From the NCBI GenBank assembly GCA_035325705.1, contig DAOKZI010000021.1:1-64000 (forward strand): DNA of 64,000 bases, written 5' to 3'. Under the pieces are notes generated by a model. It worked only from the letters and a program-made list of their open reading frames with translations. It made no database searches and was not told the origin of the DNA. The DNA is from Ga0077536 sp035325705 (GTDB lineage: Bacteria > Pseudomonadota > Gammaproteobacteria > Ga0077536). Position 1 is the stretch's first letter; each line of letters opens with the position of its first letter. The position numbers and the translations under genes were made by a program. Below, in pieces: positions 1 to 8,423 of the stretch.

Positions 1-92
1 GGCCGAATAAGAAGGGGGAGGAGTCCATCCCATCAGATGAGCGTAGCGAATCCGGGGTTCGGCGGATCGGTGCGAGCAGGCGCGATCTCGCG

Positions 93-503
93 CTATACGC
101 CTTCGACCAGCACGCCGTTGCAGAAACGGGGATGGATCAACCAGCGCTCGCCGGTCACGCCGGGGACCGGGGGTCGAGGAATCGGCTTCAGGCCCTGCGC
201 CTCGAGCTGCGCGCCCGCGGCCGCGACGTCGCGCGCGATGACGGCGAGATGGAAGAAGCCTTCGCCCTGCTCGGCGAGCCGGCGCGCAAGCGGATTGTTC
301 ATGTCGGTCTTGTCCAGCGGCTCGATGAGCTCGATCGACATCTCCTCGCGCGTGCCGCCGGGCGACAGCAGACAGGCCTTGATGCCTTCGCAGTCGGCGA
401 CGTAGTCGAGATAGCGCTGCAGGCCGAAGTGCTCGCACCACGCGCGCGCCGCCGCGTCCAGGTCGTGGACGAGGATGCCGATGTGACTGATTCGTTCGAG
501 CAT
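93..503 (-). CDS. VOC-family protein resembling methylmalonyl-CoA epimerase
   Basis: The 136-residue protein is a single glyoxalase/VOC-fold unit. It opens with ISHIGILVHDLDAA, where His7 is a typical first metal ligand, has a second half starting FFHLAVIARDV, and ends NGVLVEGV, with the closing Glu seen in epimerases of this fold. Methylmalonyl-CoA epimerases have the same length and ends. It follows the two mutase genes closely on the same strand, which supports a CoA-ester epimerase or isomerase role in that pathway. The substrate is not evident: the partner mutase has altered active-site residues, so it need not be methylmalonyl-CoA. Another VOC function, such as a dioxygenase or lyase, remains possible. 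Confidence 0.75.
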   Translation of the reverse strand: MLERISHIGILVHDLDAAARAWCEHFGLQRYLDYVADCEGIKACLLSPGGTREEMSIELIEPLDKTDMNNPLARRLAEQGEGFFHLAVIARDVAAAGAQLEAQGLKPIPRPPVPGVTGERWLIHPRFCNGVLVEGV

Positions 504-516
504 GCGGTCCTCCGCG

Positions 517-912
517 TCACGCCAAGGCGCGACTGGTGAGACGCCGAGCCGCGGCGACGACGTCGGCCAGCGATGAACCGGGCGGATAAGCCTCGACGCC
601 GCGCTCGGCGAGGCGCGTCACCATCCACGGCGGGATGATGCCGCCGGCGAAGACGGGCATGTCGGGCAGCGCGTCCCCGAGCGCATCGAGGATGCGCTCG
701 ACGACTTCGATGTGGCCGCCGACGTTGAGCCCGATCAGATCGACGTCCTCGTCCGCCGCGACGCGGACGATCTGGTCCGCGCGCACCATGCCGGCGAGCA
801 CCACTTCGAAACCCGCGTCGCGCAGCGCGTGGGCGACGAGATTCACGCCGCGCCAGTGGCCGTCCAGGCCGGTTTTCGCGAGCAGCACGCGGCGGTGGCG
901 GGTATCGTTCAT
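517..912 (-). CDS. Cobalamin-binding small subunit of an acyl-CoA mutase
   Basis: The 131-residue protein is a stand-alone B12-binding Rossmann domain. It carries the base-off/His-on signature near the N-terminus, AKTGLDGHWRG, with Lys13, Asp17 and His19; His19 should coordinate cobalt from below. Methylmalonyl-CoA mutases usually read DGHDRG here, so Trp20 is a small departure. Small subunits of isobutyryl-CoA and 2-hydroxyisobutyryl-CoA mutases are about this size. The gene lies directly downstream of the catalytic subunit (18-base gap) and just upstream of the epimerase-like gene, so the three should be co-translated. Function as a cobalamin subunit is well supported; the substrate is unknown. 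Confidence 0.88.
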   Translation of the reverse strand: MNDTRHRRVLLAKTGLDGHWRGVNLVAHALRDAGFEVVLAGMVRADQIVRVAADEDVDLIGLNVGGHIEVVERILDALGDALPDMPVFAGGIIPPWMVTRLAERGVEAYPPGSSLADVVAAARRLTSRALA

Positions 913-930
913 CGCCCTACTCCTTGATCG

Positions 931-2559
931 TCACATCGAGATCGGAACGTGCCAGTCGCCGTAGCAGTCGCGGAACACCGCGCCGATTTCACCGACCGTG
1001 GCGTCGGCGTCGACCGCCGCCATCATCGCCGGCATCAGATTGCCGTCGCCGCGGCAGGTGCTGGCGAGCGTCTTCAGCGCCGCGTCGGTCGCGCGCTGGT
1101 GACGCCCTCGGCGCAGCGCCTCGAGACGCGCGCTGGCCTGCTGCCAGGCGTCGCTGCTGCCGCGGAAGCCGTCGATCGGGAAAGGGCTGATGTCGTGGTC
1201 GAAATCGTTGACGCCGACCACGGTGCGCGCGCCGCGCTCGATGTCGTCGAACAGCGCCTGCTGGTTCTCGGCCGCGCGCTCGTGCAGCCAGCCGCTGTCC
1301 AGCGCGGCCAGGAAGCCGCCCTGGCCCTCGATATCGGCGATGAAGCCGCGTGCGCGCTCTTCCAGCGCCGCGCCCAGGCTCTCGATGAAGTAGGAGCCTC
1401 CGAGCGGATCGGCCACCGCGGTGAGATTCGCCTCGTGCTGCATGATCTGCTGGATGCGCAGCGACATCTGATGCGCGTGCTCGGAAGGGATCGACAAGGC
1501 TTCGTCGTAGCCGGAGACGCCGAGCGACTGCACGCCGCCCAGCACCGCCGCGAGCCCCATCAAGGTGCCGCGCACCAGATTGTTCAGCGGCTGCTGATAC
1601 GTCATCGCCGAGCCGGCCGTCACGACGTGGATGCGCAGGCGCGCGGCGCGCTCGTCGGTGATCCCGTAGCGCTCGCGCAGCAGATCGCTCCACAGTTTGC
1701 GCGCGACGCGCAGCTTCGCGATCTCCTCGAAGAAGTCCATCGCGACGCGGAAGCTGACGCCGCCGACGCCGCGCGCCGCCTGCTCGAGCGAGATGCGGCC
1801 GCGCGCGCGCACGTCGTCGAGGTATTCGATCGCATTGGCGAAGGTCGCGCCGAGCTCCTGCCAGGCGTTCAAGCCGGTGTCCGCGCCGTTGTAGCCCGCA
1901 ATCGACACCGGCACCCAGCGCGGCAGGTGCTCGGCGCAGAACTCGATGATGTCGGAGCAGAAGCGCAGGCCCGCGCGGGTCGGCACCTGCTGCTTCGGAA
2001 TACAGCCCAGATAAGTGAGGAAATAATCGCTCTGGCCCGTGCCCGAGAGCTGGGCGAACGGAATGCCGCGTCGCTGCGCGACCGTCCAGTAGCAGGCCAG
2101 CGCGAAGGGCGCATGCTGCACGACGCCGCCGCCCGGGTGGCCGTAGGTGCGCGCGAGATCGATGCCCTCGAGCACCGTCTCGTAGTCGCGCACGCCCATG
2201 ATCACCGCGCCGGTGAGCCCGACGTCCTCGCGTCGCGCCAGCACCTCGGGATGATCGACGTCGTAGAGATGATCGGCCGTGTTGCGATCGTGCTCCATGA
2301 TGAAGCCGTGCTCGCCCTGCTCGAGCAGGAAGCGGATCCGCGCGTTCTCGTCGGCCGGATTGCCGAAGCCGCTGAGTTGGAAGATGCGCCACGGCTTGTC
2401 CCGGTACATGCCGGGATAGGCGCCGCGCAGATAGGGGGCCTCACCCGGCCGCGTCGCGGCCGCAGCGCGCGCGCTAGCCGGGAGATCTTCGGGGCCGTAG
2501 CAGCCGGCGAGCGGGAGACCGGACACCGTGCTGCGCGAAGGACGCTCGTTCGTGGCCAT
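931..2559 (-). CDS. Acyl-CoA mutase large subunit, divergent active site
   Basis: The 542-residue protein is the TIM-barrel catalytic subunit of a B12-dependent acyl-CoA mutase, without its own cobalamin domain. It matches the family in GAYPGMYRDKPWRIFQLSGFG, DPLGGSYFIESL and the C-terminal region. Aligned from memory to methylmalonyl-CoA mutase, Gln197 and Arg207 appear kept (Gln176, Arg199), but Tyr89 is Leu62 and the usual GYH motif with His244 reads GYN (Asn224). The stretch after the first motif, EHDRNTADHLYDVDHP, also differs from the usual FDLPT-type segment. These are the positions that set substrate choice between methylmalonyl-, isobutyryl- and 2-hydroxyisobutyryl-CoA enzymes, so a different substrate is likely. 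The start is the ATG at 2559. Confidence 0.85.
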   Translation of the reverse strand: MATNERPSRSTVSGLPLAGCYGPEDLPASARAAAATRPGEAPYLRGAYPGMYRDKPWRIFQLSGFGNPADENARIRFLLEQGEHGFIMEHDRNTADHLYDVDHPEVLARREDVGLTGAVIMGVRDYETVLEGIDLARTYGHPGGGVVQHAPFALACYWTVAQRRGIPFAQLSGTGQSDYFLTYLGCIPKQQVPTRAGLRFCSDIIEFCAEHLPRWVPVSIAGYNGADTGLNAWQELGATFANAIEYLDDVRARGRISLEQAARGVGGVSFRVAMDFFEEIAKLRVARKLWSDLLRERYGITDERAARLRIHVVTAGSAMTYQQPLNNLVRGTLMGLAAVLGGVQSLGVSGYDEALSIPSEHAHQMSLRIQQIMQHEANLTAVADPLGGSYFIESLGAALEERARGFIADIEGQGGFLAALDSGWLHERAAENQQALFDDIERGARTVVGVNDFDHDISPFPIDGFRGSSDAWQQASARLEALRRGRHQRATDAALKTLASTCRGDGNLMPAMMAAVDADATVGEIGAVFRDCYGDWHVPISM

Positions 2560-2593
2560 GGCCGCCGCTCCGTACCCACACTAGGCGTCGAGC

Positions 2594-2950
2594 CTAGGCC
2601 GCGTCATTGGGCGCGGGCTTGACCTGCGTCACTGTGAGCGTCGATCGCTGCGCGCGGATTCCGCCGCGCTCGTCTCGGGCTACGGACCGGCGGCACATGG
2701 TCGAGACGCTCATGCCGGCGCGAGCCGCTGTGCCCTCATCGTCCGGCATCGTCGTCATCGAAGCGCCCTCGCCCCACAGCACGGCGACGTGCGCGGACTC
2801 GTCGGCGTCGAGCAAGGCCGCGGCCAGCGCTTCCGCGCTCGCCGGATCCATCGCGTTGCGCGCTTCGGGGCGGCTGTGGATCACGGTGGTGACCGAGCCG
2901 TTTTTCTCGACGCGTACGCTGCTCGCCTCACTTGCCGAGGCCCGGCGCGA
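2594..2950 (-). pseudogene. Enoyl-CoA hydratase N-terminal fragment
   Basis: Minus-strand codons from about 2950 downward read SVRVEKNGSVTTVIHSRPEA and then RNAMDPASAEALAAALLDAD and VAVLWGEGAS. This is the start of a crotonase/enoyl-CoA hydratase. Where the family continues with the GAFCAG oxyanion-hole segment, the frame runs into about 50 unrelated residues and stops at 2594. No ATG or GTG precedes the fragment in the right register; the expected start position reads GCA. It is therefore a 5' fragment with an internal deletion. It sits between the carboxylase beta subunit and the mutase genes, so the operon once carried, or acquired and lost, a hydratase step. Confidence 0.6.
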
Positions 2951-2992
2951 TCGGATCGCCGCTGCCGCGCTCGCGACGCCGGCTTCCTCGGA

Positions 2993-5161
2993 TCAACCGT
3001 AGTGGATGATCATGTATTCGTCCAAGCGGATGCGCTTGTCCGGTGGCACCACCAAAGTCGTCATCGGATCGCGCACGATCGCCGGCCCCGCGATGACGTT
3101 GCCGGGCTTGAGCTCGCTCATCTGCCACACGGCGAAATCCCGCGGCCGGGCGCGATGATGGACGCGGCGGCTGTGCACGTAGGCGCTGTCCGGCGGCTTC
3201 ATGCCGGACAGGGTGTGACGCGGCACGCGCGGCATCGCCTTCGGCACCACTGCCTTGATGTACAGCTCCGAGATCGCGTAGCCCACGTCCGGAAAGCGCG
3301 CGCCTTCCGGATAGATCTGGGTGTACATCGACTCGAAGGCCGCGATCAAAGCATCGCAGTCGGCGGTGGCCGCGGCGCTGCTGCAGGTGAGCGGGGTGTC
3401 GAAGCTCTCGAGCTGGCCGATGTAGCGCGCATAGAGGCCGTACTGAAAGCGGATGTCGGACACCTCGGCGCCCTCTTCGCGCATTTCGCGGCGCGCCGCT
3501 TCCTCCATTTCGACGAACAGCGCCGCGATCTCGCGCCCGATGCGCGCCTTGTGCTCGGCGCTCGCGTCGTGGGTGACGGTCGCGACATAGCCCTTGTGAT
3601 AGCGGTGCATGTACTCGGCGCAGGACGCGCCGAAGGCGGAGAAGGCCGCGGCGTACGGCACGGTGATGATGTCGGCGACCGCGAGGCCGGCGGTGAAGTC
3701 CCACATGTGCACCGGGCCCGCGCCGCCGTAGACGAGCACGGTGAACTCGGCCGGGTTGTAGCCCTTGGCCAGCATCATCGTGGCCGCCGCGTCGCGCATC
3801 TGCGTGCCGATCACTTCGAGGATGCCGGCACCGGCTTCGTAGCGATCGAGGCCGAGCGGACGCGCGACCGTCTCTTCCAGCGCGGCGACGGCGCGATCGT
3901 AGTCGAGCTTCACCTTGCCGCCGAGGAAGTAGTCCGGATCGACATACCCCAGCGCGACGTTGACGTCCGTGATGGTCAGGCGATCGTAGCGGTAGCAGCA
4001 GCCGACGTCGGCACCGGCGCTCTCGGGCCCCACGCGCAGGCGCTGGTACTTGTCCAGCCACACCGCCGATCCGGCGCCGGCACCGACGGAGTCGAGGGCC
4101 ACCATCGGCAGCGCGAGGCGATGGCCGGCGAATTCCGGATCCTTGCGGATCGGGATCTGCTGGTTCAGCACCAGGCCGACGTCGAAGCTCGTGCCGCCCA
4201 TGTCACAGCACAGCACGCGATCGAGCCCCAGCACCTTGGCGAGGATCTGCGCGCCCATCATGCCGCCGATCGGGCCCGAGATGACGGTCTCGTAGAGTCG
4301 CGGATAGCTGACGTTGACGGCCCCGCCGTAGGACAGCAGCGTCAGGAGCTGACCCTCGTAGCCGTCGCGCTGCGCGGCGCGCTGCACGTCGAGCAGCGCG
4401 GCGCGCGTGGACTCCGCCGCCGTGCACTGCAGGAGCAGGCTCTTGACCCGGTTGTTCTCCTTCAGCACCGGCGCGATCTCGCAGGAGGTGAGCACCGGCA
4501 CCTGCGCGCCCGCGGCGCGGATCGTCTCTTCGGCAACGGCTTTCGCGCCCAGCTCGTTCGCGGGATTGATGAAGGAGTTCAGGAACAGGATCCCGATCAC
4601 CTCGACACCTTCGGCGAGCAGGGCTTCGACCGCGCTGCGCACCTGCGCGGCATTGAAAGGGATCAGCACCACGCCGGGGGCGATGTGCTTGTCCATGAAA
4701 TACGAGCCGCCGCAGGTGCGTTCGAGCACGCCGTGCACGTGACGCCGCTCGATCATCGGCCGGGTGTGCTCGTGGAGCTGGTTATGCAGAGCGTCCTTCT
4801 GCGCCTGTCCGAGATAAGTGAGCCCGCCCTCGATGACGGTGATGTCCTCGAAACCGCGCGTGACCAGCAGCCCGGCCTTGCGTCCGCCGCCGGTGAGGAC
4901 CGTGTTCAGCATGCCGGTGCCGGCGTAGATCGACACCGCCGCGCGCGCGTGCACCGCGGCCGAGCCCAGGCCCAGCGTCTGCGCGGTGTCCGCGACCGAC
5001 TCGAGATAGCTCTGCGCCTCGTCCTGGCGATTGGTGAGCGACTTGCCGATCCTGAAGCTGCCGTCGGGCAGCACCAGGATGGTGTCGGTCATCGTGCCGC
5101 CGGCATCCAGGGCGAGGATGCAGTCCTTGCGCGCGCGCGCCTGCGGGGCGCCCGTGTTCAT
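2993..5161 (-). CDS. Acetone carboxylase-like beta subunit (hydantoinase A family)
   Basis: The 722-residue protein belongs to the HyuA/oxoprolinase family and most resembles the beta subunit of acetone carboxylase. In acetone carboxylase this subunit phosphorylates substrates with ATP before carboxylation. Its N-terminus has the ASKHA phosphate-binding signature ILALDAGGTMTDTIL; further on come CDMGGTSFDVGLV and the second phosphate-loop stretch LVYGGAGPVHMWDF. The start at 5161 overlaps the stop of the gamma gene by four bases (ATGA), which signals translational coupling; the longer upstream reading in this frame overlaps the gamma gene and is not coding. Acetophenone carboxylase or an uncharacterised ketone carboxylase are alternatives. 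Confidence 0.88.
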   Translation of the reverse strand: MNTGAPQARARKDCILALDAGGTMTDTILVLPDGSFRIGKSLTNRQDEAQSYLESVADTAQTLGLGSAAVHARAAVSIYAGTGMLNTVLTGGGRKAGLLVTRGFEDITVIEGGLTYLGQAQKDALHNQLHEHTRPMIERRHVHGVLERTCGGSYFMDKHIAPGVVLIPFNAAQVRSAVEALLAEGVEVIGILFLNSFINPANELGAKAVAEETIRAAGAQVPVLTSCEIAPVLKENNRVKSLLLQCTAAESTRAALLDVQRAAQRDGYEGQLLTLLSYGGAVNVSYPRLYETVISGPIGGMMGAQILAKVLGLDRVLCCDMGGTSFDVGLVLNQQIPIRKDPEFAGHRLALPMVALDSVGAGAGSAVWLDKYQRLRVGPESAGADVGCCYRYDRLTITDVNVALGYVDPDYFLGGKVKLDYDRAVAALEETVARPLGLDRYEAGAGILEVIGTQMRDAAATMMLAKGYNPAEFTVLVYGGAGPVHMWDFTAGLAVADIITVPYAAAFSAFGASCAEYMHRYHKGYVATVTHDASAEHKARIGREIAALFVEMEEAARREMREEGAEVSDIRFQYGLYARYIGQLESFDTPLTCSSAAATADCDALIAAFESMYTQIYPEGARFPDVGYAISELYIKAVVPKAMPRVPRHTLSGMKPPDSAYVHSRRVHHRARPRDFAVWQMSELKPGNVIAGPAIVRDPMTTLVVPPDKRIRLDEYMIIHYG

Positions 5162-5739
5162 GCGCGCGGCTCCGTTGCGGCCGCCGCCCATTCGGCGGTG
5201 CGGCTCGCGGTCAGATCGCGGTACCAGCCCGGATCCTCGTCCGGCAGCGGCAGGCCGAGGAACTCGCGGTAGTAGCGATCGAGATCCGGCAGCACTTCGA
5301 AGATGAACGGATAGCCGGGCGGCACGACTTCGACGGCGAGCTGCGCATAGCAGCCGGGGCAATAGAATTCGCGGATCTCGTTCCAGCCGGGCTCGGGCGC
5401 GGCGGCCGGCGGATGGTAGATGGCCTCGAACTCCGGCAGCGTGGTCTTCACGCGGAGCTGCGCCGCGGTTTTCCAGTTGCAGCGGTAGTCGCCGAATTCC
5501 TGGCCGCAGTCGCATTTCACGACGCGCGCGCCGTCGCTCGCGCGCCGGACTACATAGAGATGATCGGAGATGCGCAGCAGGATGCGATCGGGCCAGGGCA
5601 CGCGCGCCTGCAGGACCTCGAGATAGAGCGCGAAGCGCTCGCTGTCCTTGTTCTCCATGCGCAGCAGCGTGCGCGCGTCGTGATGCGAGATGCGGCCTTC
5701 CACTAGCTGCTGCATCAGCGCGCGATCGATCTTGGACAT
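5158..5739 (-). CDS. Acetone carboxylase-like gamma subunit
   Basis: The 193-residue protein has the size and pattern of the small gamma subunit of acetone carboxylase, a family with few other members, so it helps separate this locus from plain hydantoinases. It shows a cysteine cluster (CDCG at Cys76 and Cys78, Cys87) and a CPGC pair (Cys126, Cys129), as expected for the zinc-binding subunit that closes the complex. It lies between the alpha and beta genes. The well-known order in Xanthobacter-type loci is beta, alpha, gamma, so the alpha-gamma-beta order here is different. The start is the ATG at 5739, preceded by a GAGGAGTCGAG-type ribosome site. Confidence 0.88.
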   Translation of the reverse strand: MSKIDRALMQQLVEGRISHHDARTLLRMENKDSERFALYLEVLQARVPWPDRILLRISDHLYVVRRASDGARVVKCDCGQEFGDYRCNWKTAAQLRVKTTLPEFEAIYHPPAAAPEPGWNEIREFYCPGCYAQLAVEVVPPGYPFIFEVLPDLDRYYREFLGLPLPDEDPGWYRDLTASRTAEWAAAATEPRA

Positions 5740-5797
5740 GCTCGACTCCTCGTCTATATCGCTGAGCGCAAATGTCGATCGCGGGCGCCGACGTATC

Positions 5798-5913
5798 CGT
5801 CATTCCCGCGGAAGCGGGAATCCACGCCTGGCACTGCGGTCTCCATCATGCGCGTCTTCTGCTGCACCTCACGCCGAAGCGATGCGTGGATGCCCGCCTT
5901 CGCGGGCATGACG
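5798..5913. repeat. Pair of dispersed CGTCATTCCCGC-type palindromes
   Basis: Bases 5798-5826 form a short hairpin (CATTCCCGCG/GAAGCGGGAATCC type). Bases 5884-5913 carry a related unit in the opposite orientation (GGATGCCCGCCTTCGCGGGC followed by ATGACGA). This kind of REP-like palindrome is scattered between genes of many proteobacteria. It lies in the 239-base gap between the alpha and gamma genes and could form hairpins in the message, possibly tuning the two subunits' levels. No gene was seen in the gap. Confidence 0.75.
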
Positions 5914-5978
5914 ACGGAATCTTCTGCGCAGGCATGAGGCTGTCGAACGGCCGGTAGAGCACATTTGCGCTCGGCCGT

Positions 5979-8189
5979 TCAGATCACGAACTGTTCCGGC
6001 AACTGCCAGAAATCCCGGTAATGCCGCTCATAGGCCGCGAAGCTGGTCGAGCTCCGATACATCTCCGCCACCGGCTCCGGCAGATCGCCGCTCATCACGC
6101 GTTGCCGCTGCGCCTGCCACCAGTCGCGCGCGGGCTGCGAACGGGCGCGCCGCTCGGCGCGCAGCGCCGCACGCCGCTGCGCGGTCGCCTCGACGTCGAG
6201 CTCATAGCCCGCGGGTGTCGCGCGCAGCACCACGCCGTAGAGCTGGGCGGAGAACTCGGCGGGCACGAGCGCCGCGTTCGCGTCGGCCAGCACGGCCGCG
6301 GGATCGCGTTCCAGCGGATCGCCCCAGCCGCCGCCGGTGCCGGCGATCTGCGCCCACAGGTCGTTTTCGGCGAGCTCGCGATCGGGTGCATCCGACTTCC
6401 AGGTTTCCAGGCGCTCCGTCTCGAGCTCACCGCTGGCGGCGAGATCGACGACTTCCTGCAGCGTGGTCGGCGTCACGCCGCGCTCGATCAGCGCCGGCAG
6501 ATTGGTGCCGTGGGCGACGACCACCGCCGCGCCCGGCGAGGGATAGCCGCCCATCATGCCCTGCGCCACCTCGGTGTAGAACGCGCAGGCGCTGCCGGCA
6601 CGCGAAGCGGTGAGGCGCTGACCGGGCTCGACCACCCAGTGCACGGTGGTGAGACCGATGCCGCCGCGGTATTTGCCGTGCCCGCAGTAGCCGGGCTGCA
6701 GTTTGCGGCCGAGGTGGAACAGCGGCGGGATGAGGTATTCGAACTCCTCGGAGTTGCCCATGTTGCAGAGCTGGCTGGCGATGAACCACACGGCGGGCTC
6801 GCCGTCGCGATAGGCGAAGGCGCCCTGCGCGCAGGCGCCCAGCAATTCGAAATTGGTATAACCATAGGGCGTGCCGTCGGCCAGCACGCCTTCGCCCTGC
6901 ACCGAATCCCAGGGCGCGCTGACCGTGTAGGCTTCCTCGAGGTAGCCGCGCATGAACTGCGCGCGGATCAGCGCGTTGTAGGCCATGGTCGTGACCTGCA
7001 GCATCTGCGCCCAGGCGTTGGAATGCGCTGCGATCTGCGTGCCGGGGTTGTAGATCGAGCCCTCCGGCAGATGGCCCGTCACCGCGTAGTTGCCGCCGGC
7101 CGAGAACTTGGTGTTGTAGGCCAGCGCGCCCGCGAGCCCCAGCATGAAGGCGACCTTGACGCCGCCGGGAAACGCGTTGAACGCGTGATAGCCCCAGCGC
7201 GAGCTGCCTTCCATGTCGTTGAGGATGCGGCCGCGGGCGTCGATGGAGGTGCGCATGTGCATGTGGATCACGGTGTCGACGTCGGCGCGCGCCCACAGCT
7301 TCTGCAGACCCTTGAAGCGGCACACGCGAAAGCCGCACTGCTCGTAAGTGCCGGGCACCATCCAGTTGCGGATGTTGTCCATCACCACGCGGCGAGTCTC
7401 TTCGATGACTTCGCGCGCGGCCTGCTTGAAATACTCGACGCCGAACTCGGCGACCACCTCGTGCACACTGCGCAGGATCATGCCGGCGCCGGCCAGGCGC
7501 ATCTTGTCGTCGAGGATGTTCATGGTTCCGGCGCGCGTGCGCCGTTTCCACATCTCGTCCCACCACGCGTACTGCCGCAGATTCTCGCCGGTGCGCGTCG
7601 GCGGGCACACGAAGCCGTCCATGTAGGTGTCGACGCAGAACATCGCCCAGCTACCCGCCTGCGGCGCACCGACCTCCATGATGTGGTTGATCGCGCAGGC
7701 CCAGGCGATCACCTCGCCGTCGATCACGATCGGCACATAGGTATAGGTGTCGCCGGGATGCGGCGCGCCGCAGGTATAGCCGTCGTCGGAGACGTAGACG
7801 TCGCCGTCGTGGAAGCCGGGGTTCTCCTCGTAGCCGTGCTCGATCATGAAGCGGATGGCGACCGGAAAAGCGGCCGAGTGCGCGACGAAGCCCTCGGACA
7901 GCGCGATCGAGTCGCCTTCTGCCGTCGCCAGCGCCCACACCGCCTCGCCCATTTCGCGGCCGCCCGGCGACGCTGCGACGAAGCGCGCCACTTCACGCGC
8001 CGCCATGCACGCCGACTGCAGACGGGAGTAGAAGCGTTCGAACTTGAGCGGATCCGACTGCTTGAGGCTCAGCTCCGTGACGCCCCAGTAGTGACCGGTG
8101 CTTTCGGTCAGGCGTTCGTACTGTTCGATCTTTTGCCGCACCGTGCGCGCAGGGACGGGCTTGACCGCCATGCTCGCGAGCTCAGACAT
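5979..8189 (-). CDS. Acetone carboxylase-like alpha subunit (hydantoinase B family)
   Basis: The 736-residue protein is of the HyuB family and fits the alpha subunit of acetone carboxylase, which carries the metal-dependent carboxylation site. Family landmarks include the stretches beginning GDVYVSDDGYTCGAPHPGDT and VPGTYEQCGFR, and the late GGGWGDPLERDP. I chose the ATG at 8189 because a strong ribosome site, GGAGGAAG, ends just upstream and the protein then starts with the usual MSELASM-type leader; the longer reading to 8354 has no such site. It is the first gene of the operon and faces an AraC-type regulator 234 bases away. A methyl- or aryl-ketone substrate other than acetone is possible. 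Confidence 0.88.
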   Translation of the reverse strand: MSELASMAVKPVPARTVRQKIEQYERLTESTGHYWGVTELSLKQSDPLKFERFYSRLQSACMAAREVARFVAASPGGREMGEAVWALATAEGDSIALSEGFVAHSAAFPVAIRFMIEHGYEENPGFHDGDVYVSDDGYTCGAPHPGDTYTYVPIVIDGEVIAWACAINHIMEVGAPQAGSWAMFCVDTYMDGFVCPPTRTGENLRQYAWWDEMWKRRTRAGTMNILDDKMRLAGAGMILRSVHEVVAEFGVEYFKQAAREVIEETRRVVMDNIRNWMVPGTYEQCGFRVCRFKGLQKLWARADVDTVIHMHMRTSIDARGRILNDMEGSSRWGYHAFNAFPGGVKVAFMLGLAGALAYNTKFSAGGNYAVTGHLPEGSIYNPGTQIAAHSNAWAQMLQVTTMAYNALIRAQFMRGYLEEAYTVSAPWDSVQGEGVLADGTPYGYTNFELLGACAQGAFAYRDGEPAVWFIASQLCNMGNSEEFEYLIPPLFHLGRKLQPGYCGHGKYRGGIGLTTVHWVVEPGQRLTASRAGSACAFYTEVAQGMMGGYPSPGAAVVVAHGTNLPALIERGVTPTTLQEVVDLAASGELETERLETWKSDAPDRELAENDLWAQIAGTGGGWGDPLERDPAAVLADANAALVPAEFSAQLYGVVLRATPAGYELDVEATAQRRAALRAERRARSQPARDWWQAQRQRVMSGDLPEPVAEMYRSSTSFAAYERHYRDFWQLPEQFVI

Positions 8190-8423
8190 GTCGACTTCCT
8201 CCTCGGTGCCGCACTGCGGCGAAGACGTGCGAATCAAGCGCGGCGCGGTGGACGTGCACCATCGCCGCGGACGAAGCGCGGGGCGTGATGGAGACCAAGG
8301 CGTCACGAATGGCGATCGTGCGATTGGAACGAGGCGCATCGGCCATCGGTGCATGTCCGCCCGGACTCATCGCCAGCAGCGCGCCCGTGGGGACAGTTTG
8401 CGCGGCGGCGGACGTCGCGCGCA

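Noticed and set aside
931..2559. Annotation as ordinary methylmalonyl-CoA mutase
   Set aside because: The GYH and Tyr89 positions are changed and the B12 domain is separate, so the canonical substrate is not supported.
949..2622. Long plus-strand open frame opposite the mutase gene (and similar ones at 2789-5272, 6021-8288, 27486-28334, 41814-43076, 44256-46325, 52453-54819)
   Set aside because: They are antisense shadows of real genes in GC-rich DNA, with Arg/Ala/His-rich low-complexity products and no ribosome sites.
5798..5913. CRISPR array
   Set aside because: There are only two palindromic units in opposite orientation and no regular spacers.
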